The position numbers were made by a program, and so were the translations under genes. From positions 62,006-126,005 of the forward strand of contig NZ_JAHTMR010000016.1 of assembly GCF_019200975.1 (NCBI RefSeq): 64,000 bases of DNA, read 5' to 3'. The notes below the pieces were generated by a model, which ran no database searches, had not been told where the DNA came from, and saw only the letters and a list, made by a program, of their open reading frames with translations. This stretch comes from Pseudomonas sp. PD9R (GTDB lineage: Bacteria; Pseudomonadota; Gammaproteobacteria; Pseudomonadales; Pseudomonadaceae). This document shows positions 62,601-64,000 of this stretch, in pieces (within the stretch, counting starts at the first letter, position 1; every line of letters begins with the position of its first letter).

Positions 62601-63280
62601 GACGCCAACAGACTGTTGAATGCCAGTTGCGCGTACTCACGACGCTCGGCAGCTTGCTCACTGGCCTTTTTCAGCTCCAGATAAATCCCTGCGGCCCGGC
62701 CCGGTTGCTCTCCGGCCAGATACCACTGCGCGGCTGACTTGAGGGCATCGCTGCGCAATTGCGGATCACGCGCAGCGATTTCTTCATAGACGCTGGCGGC
62801 AAAGGCCGGCGCCTGCAAGTTCAACGCGAGTTTGGCCAGACTTTGCAATTGCGGCAGCGGCAACAGGCGGTGATCGAAGCTCTTCAGACGCTCCACCAAC
62901 GCCTGCTGCGTGATCAGGTCGCTGCCCTTCGCCGCTTCCAGTGCATCGAGTTCCAGCCGGTAATACGCCTGCAACTCCTGGTTTGGTTTGGGCCAGTTTT
63001 CCAGATGCTGACGGGCCTTGGTGTAATCGCCGAGACGGATCAGCAGATCAATCAATTGCAGCCGCAGGTGATCGTCTTCCGGGTGAGCAGTGAGCAGCAG
63101 CTCGGCATAGTTGGCCGAGACCGCATCCGGCTCGCGACCATCGGGCTGGAACACTTCTTCGCGCTGGAAGGTCGCCCACAACAGGCCACCCACGGCAACC
63201 GCCACCACCGCCAATGCCCATGGGTTGAGCAGGCGGCTGCTTTTAGTGACCGAAGAATTAGTTGCAGAGGAGCTGACCAT
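59642..63280 (-). CDS. pelB: Pel TPR-porin PelB
   Basis: Outer-membrane exporter with a long periplasmic TPR scaffold, 1212 residues, as in P. aeruginosa. An N-terminal membrane anchor (WALAVVAVAVGGLLWATF near 23-40), about 19 TPR-like helix pairs (about 55-880; LLLTAHPEDDHLRLQLIDLL) and a C-terminal 16-strand barrel-like region (about 890-1212; ends LGVSYGVRFGR with terminal aromatic-Gly-Arg). ATG at 63278-63280 with AGGTGA before it. It overlaps pelA by 23 bp. Confidence 0.94.
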   Translation of the reverse strand: MVSSSATNSSVTKSSRLLNPWALAVVAVAVGGLLWATFQREEVFQPDGREPDAVSANYAELLLTAHPEDDHLRLQLIDLLIRLGDYTKARQHLENWPKPNQELQAYYRLELDALEAAKGSDLITQQALVERLKSFDHRLLPLPQLQSLAKLALNLQAPAFAASVYEEIAARDPQLRSDALKSAAQWYLAGEQPGRAAGIYLELKKASEQAAERREYAQLAFNSLLASGQGDQAVQVLADEIDRLINPQTDTAWVQQGVDVAIASKRFDLAQRFLQQWRVLQPDDPQILQKDFSMRLALGDLPGAWDSGQQLLLEQPEDLHLLEQMAQLGEWRGETDTALGYWIRLLKLRESAETREHAWRLASQQFDFDRSIPLLAEIMDQRALTDVELDALIYGHESRGTPKQAEAWLHTYLRKYPQHRLAWTRLLQNLENTGQYAAKAKVYTDYSKRFALTTTERVDWVDTDLKLFDNKAAWQVLQVDNHTITDPNYWRSRAALAWDLELDDELQVSLEKMLALKGSLNSGDESQLITLYRTSNPQRSLQLMVGSWQRTHDQQRLVEALQQAQELQDWPQVESLLKDAEQYPAAFGQAQVLAVRGALAVQKGQTDEAQRLYKEGLERFPEDNLFRERLMWLYVDQGNTAELKPLLTKWKAQAREDRILWLPFASASQMLGRDSEALAWYRMYLKGSSQDWLVQAAYADALESAGYQDAAQRLRLKLLRSPEGENVQPSSQRYGIWLRLMASSYSPRKAQQQVMKWQDGSPAMLQLWFERLLARLDATNQESQKDQWLDWARSQGLKVERYEQIQQALRSRNKAQVETLLASSDLNPAQRAQALSRLGRTDEALDTSLSALGDDQPQAVREQLRRQAVEIHELTPQGAQLSWHEQNFGGVEFNAPRLEIAHNLGNQWYADLVLEQGDYSGDDIESSRIGEERNAALTLQRAVENGSYKLFADTSQRSDDDRNGLGLSRTWQLGVSDELETGLGWHRKNEDSGLMRAFGQQDSVWLGGRHSVSARDQFSWEVAQRSFSTRAGDDLGNGHALKMEFNHTLEFAGPNWTVRSGVDYQKNQVKDRNLDYLSSNFGGPVKQAAPVQTFDPETGLPDPINPLDINTVTASDLLQSRYGQLYFGSSWRRGLPGALVRTRPQYTWLVDLTAGWQWTDQTFNYGINTGIGVEVLGDDELALTFGYQSAPQGGDGKSGGTLGVSYGVRFGR

Positions 63281-64000
63281 TACTCACCTGCTTCATTGGT
63301 AATTGAAAAGTCCACAGGCCGGCGGATGCCTTGCCTGCAAAACGCTGTCCATCCACTTCGACCCGGCAAGCGCTCGCGGAGCGCACCGAGAAGCTCAGGT
63401 CAATTTGACCGGCAAACGAAAAACTCACGCGTTGGTCATCCAGGTAACGCCAGTCCAGCAACGGCAAATTGGCCTCTTCAAGGGCGGGTCTTGAATCCCG
63501 GTCAGGGCGCAGCACCAGCAACGCATGGTCACTGCTCAAGTGCACGTAACGGCCCTGAGGCAAATCACGAACCCCGGCGATGCCTTGGGAACGCAGCAAG
63601 TCTGGCCAGCCCATTTGCGGATCAAGGCGCACGGTGCGCAACGCATCCATGCCACGAATCTGCCAGTCGCCGTCGGCGGTACGCGCCAGGCTGGCCTGAT
63701 ACAGACCGTGCAAACGATCGAGGTAGTCGCTCATCCACAGCGACATAGGCTGCTGCTCGCGCATGTAGCCGTAGATCTCGTTCATCGCCTTGATCGAAGC
63801 CTGCTTGGTGCTCGAATAGAAGTGGTAATAGAGGTGCAGGCCGCGCAGGCGTCGTGGGCTGTCGGTCAGTTCGAAGGTGTCGATCACGTCGCGAAAACCG
63901 TAGTACGGACCTTTCCAGAGGTTGGTATAGAGGTTCTCGTTGATGATCGGCGCGTAGTACTGCAAACCGCCTGCGGTAGGACGCAACAACGGGTTCAGGC
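63258..64000 (-). CDS. pelA: Pel deacetylase/hydrolase PelA, C-terminal part
   Basis: Last 247 or so residues of PelA, running off the right edge. The known full protein is about 950 residues with a hydrolase, a reductase-like, a carbohydrate-deacetylase (CE) domain, and a C-terminal beta domain. Visible: the end of the deacetylase with GLHLYYHFYSSTKQASIKAM (His for the fifth motif) and, from about 130 residues before the end, a beta-rich jelly-roll-like region. Its stop lies 23 bp inside pelB. It starts the pel operon, whose promoter is outside the window. Confidence 0.92.
   Translation of the reverse strand, partial: LNPLLRPTAGGLQYYAPIINENLYTNLWKGPYYGFRDVIDTFELTDSPRRLRGLHLYYHFYSSTKQASIKAMNEIYGYMREQQPMSLWMSDYLDRLHGLYQASLARTADGDWQIRGMDALRTVRLDPQMGWPDLLRSQGIAGVRDLPQGRYVHLSSDHALLVLRPDRDSRPALEEANLPLLDWRYLDDQRVSFSFAGQIDLSFSVRSASACRVEVDGQRFAGKASAGLWTFQLPMKQVSNGQLLCN

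Overview
The window is a contiguous piece of a gammaproteobacterial chromosome, almost certainly a Pseudomonas of the fluorescens lineage. The evidence is the gene order (ampE-ampD-DUF1631-nadC; pnp-rpsO-truB-rbfA-infB-nusA-rimP; secG-tpiA-glmM-folP-ftsH-rlmE; carB-carA-dapB-dnaJ-dnaK-grpE; recN, fur, omlA/bamE, ratA/ratB, smpB), which follows the Pseudomonas core order, together with Pseudomonas-type REP repeats (GTAGGAGCGAGCTTGCTCGC and GATCGCAGCCTGCGGCAGC families). The sequence is moderately GC-rich throughout and no replicon boundary is visible.

Layout. 1-3.8 kb: start of a fructose PTS operon (fruB, cut by the window edge) with its divergent regulator fruR/cra, a TatD-type hydrolase and a small zinc-ribbon membrane protein. 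3.8-11.5 kb: a chemoreceptor, the ampD/ampE cell-wall recycling pair, a DUF1631 protein, nadC, a small acidic protein and tRNA-Thr(CGU). 11.6-27 kb: a long minus-strand information-processing block (pnp to rimP), tRNA-fMet and tRNA-Leu with several hairpins, then secG, tpiA, glmM, folP, ftsH and rlmE. 27-43.8 kb: yhbY, a membrane protein, greA, carB/carA, dapB, the dnaJ-dnaK-grpE chaperones (two excellent sigma-32 promoters), recN (LexA box), fur, omlA/bamE, rnfH-ratA, a sodium:neurotransmitter-type transporter and smpB. 43.8-52.5 kb: a lactate module: lldR, the permease lldP, the LutABC L-lactate oxidation complex and a large FAD/Fe-S D-lactate dehydrogenase, with an LldR-type operator. 52.7-53.9 kb: a small exported protein, tmRNA (ssrA), and a short stretch with an ORF remnant. 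53.9-64 kb: the Pel exopolysaccharide operon pelA(partial)-pelB-C-D-E-F-G on the minus strand, complete except for most of pelA.

How the parts work together. Most genes are housekeeping: RNA processing and degradation, translation initiation, protein quality control, pyrimidine/arginine and lysine precursor supply. The accessory functions are nutrient-linked (fructose, lactate) and biofilm-linked (Pel). PelD keeps all the residues known to bind cyclic-di-GMP in P. aeruginosa, at the same residue numbers, so Pel output here is predicted to be c-di-GMP controlled.

No clearly undescribed multi-gene system was found. The items most worth following up are the terminator hairpins in the rimP-nusA leader, the cysteine-free Fur, two REPINs with conserved interiors, the unknown exported protein beside ssrA, and the degraded stretch between ssrA and pel.
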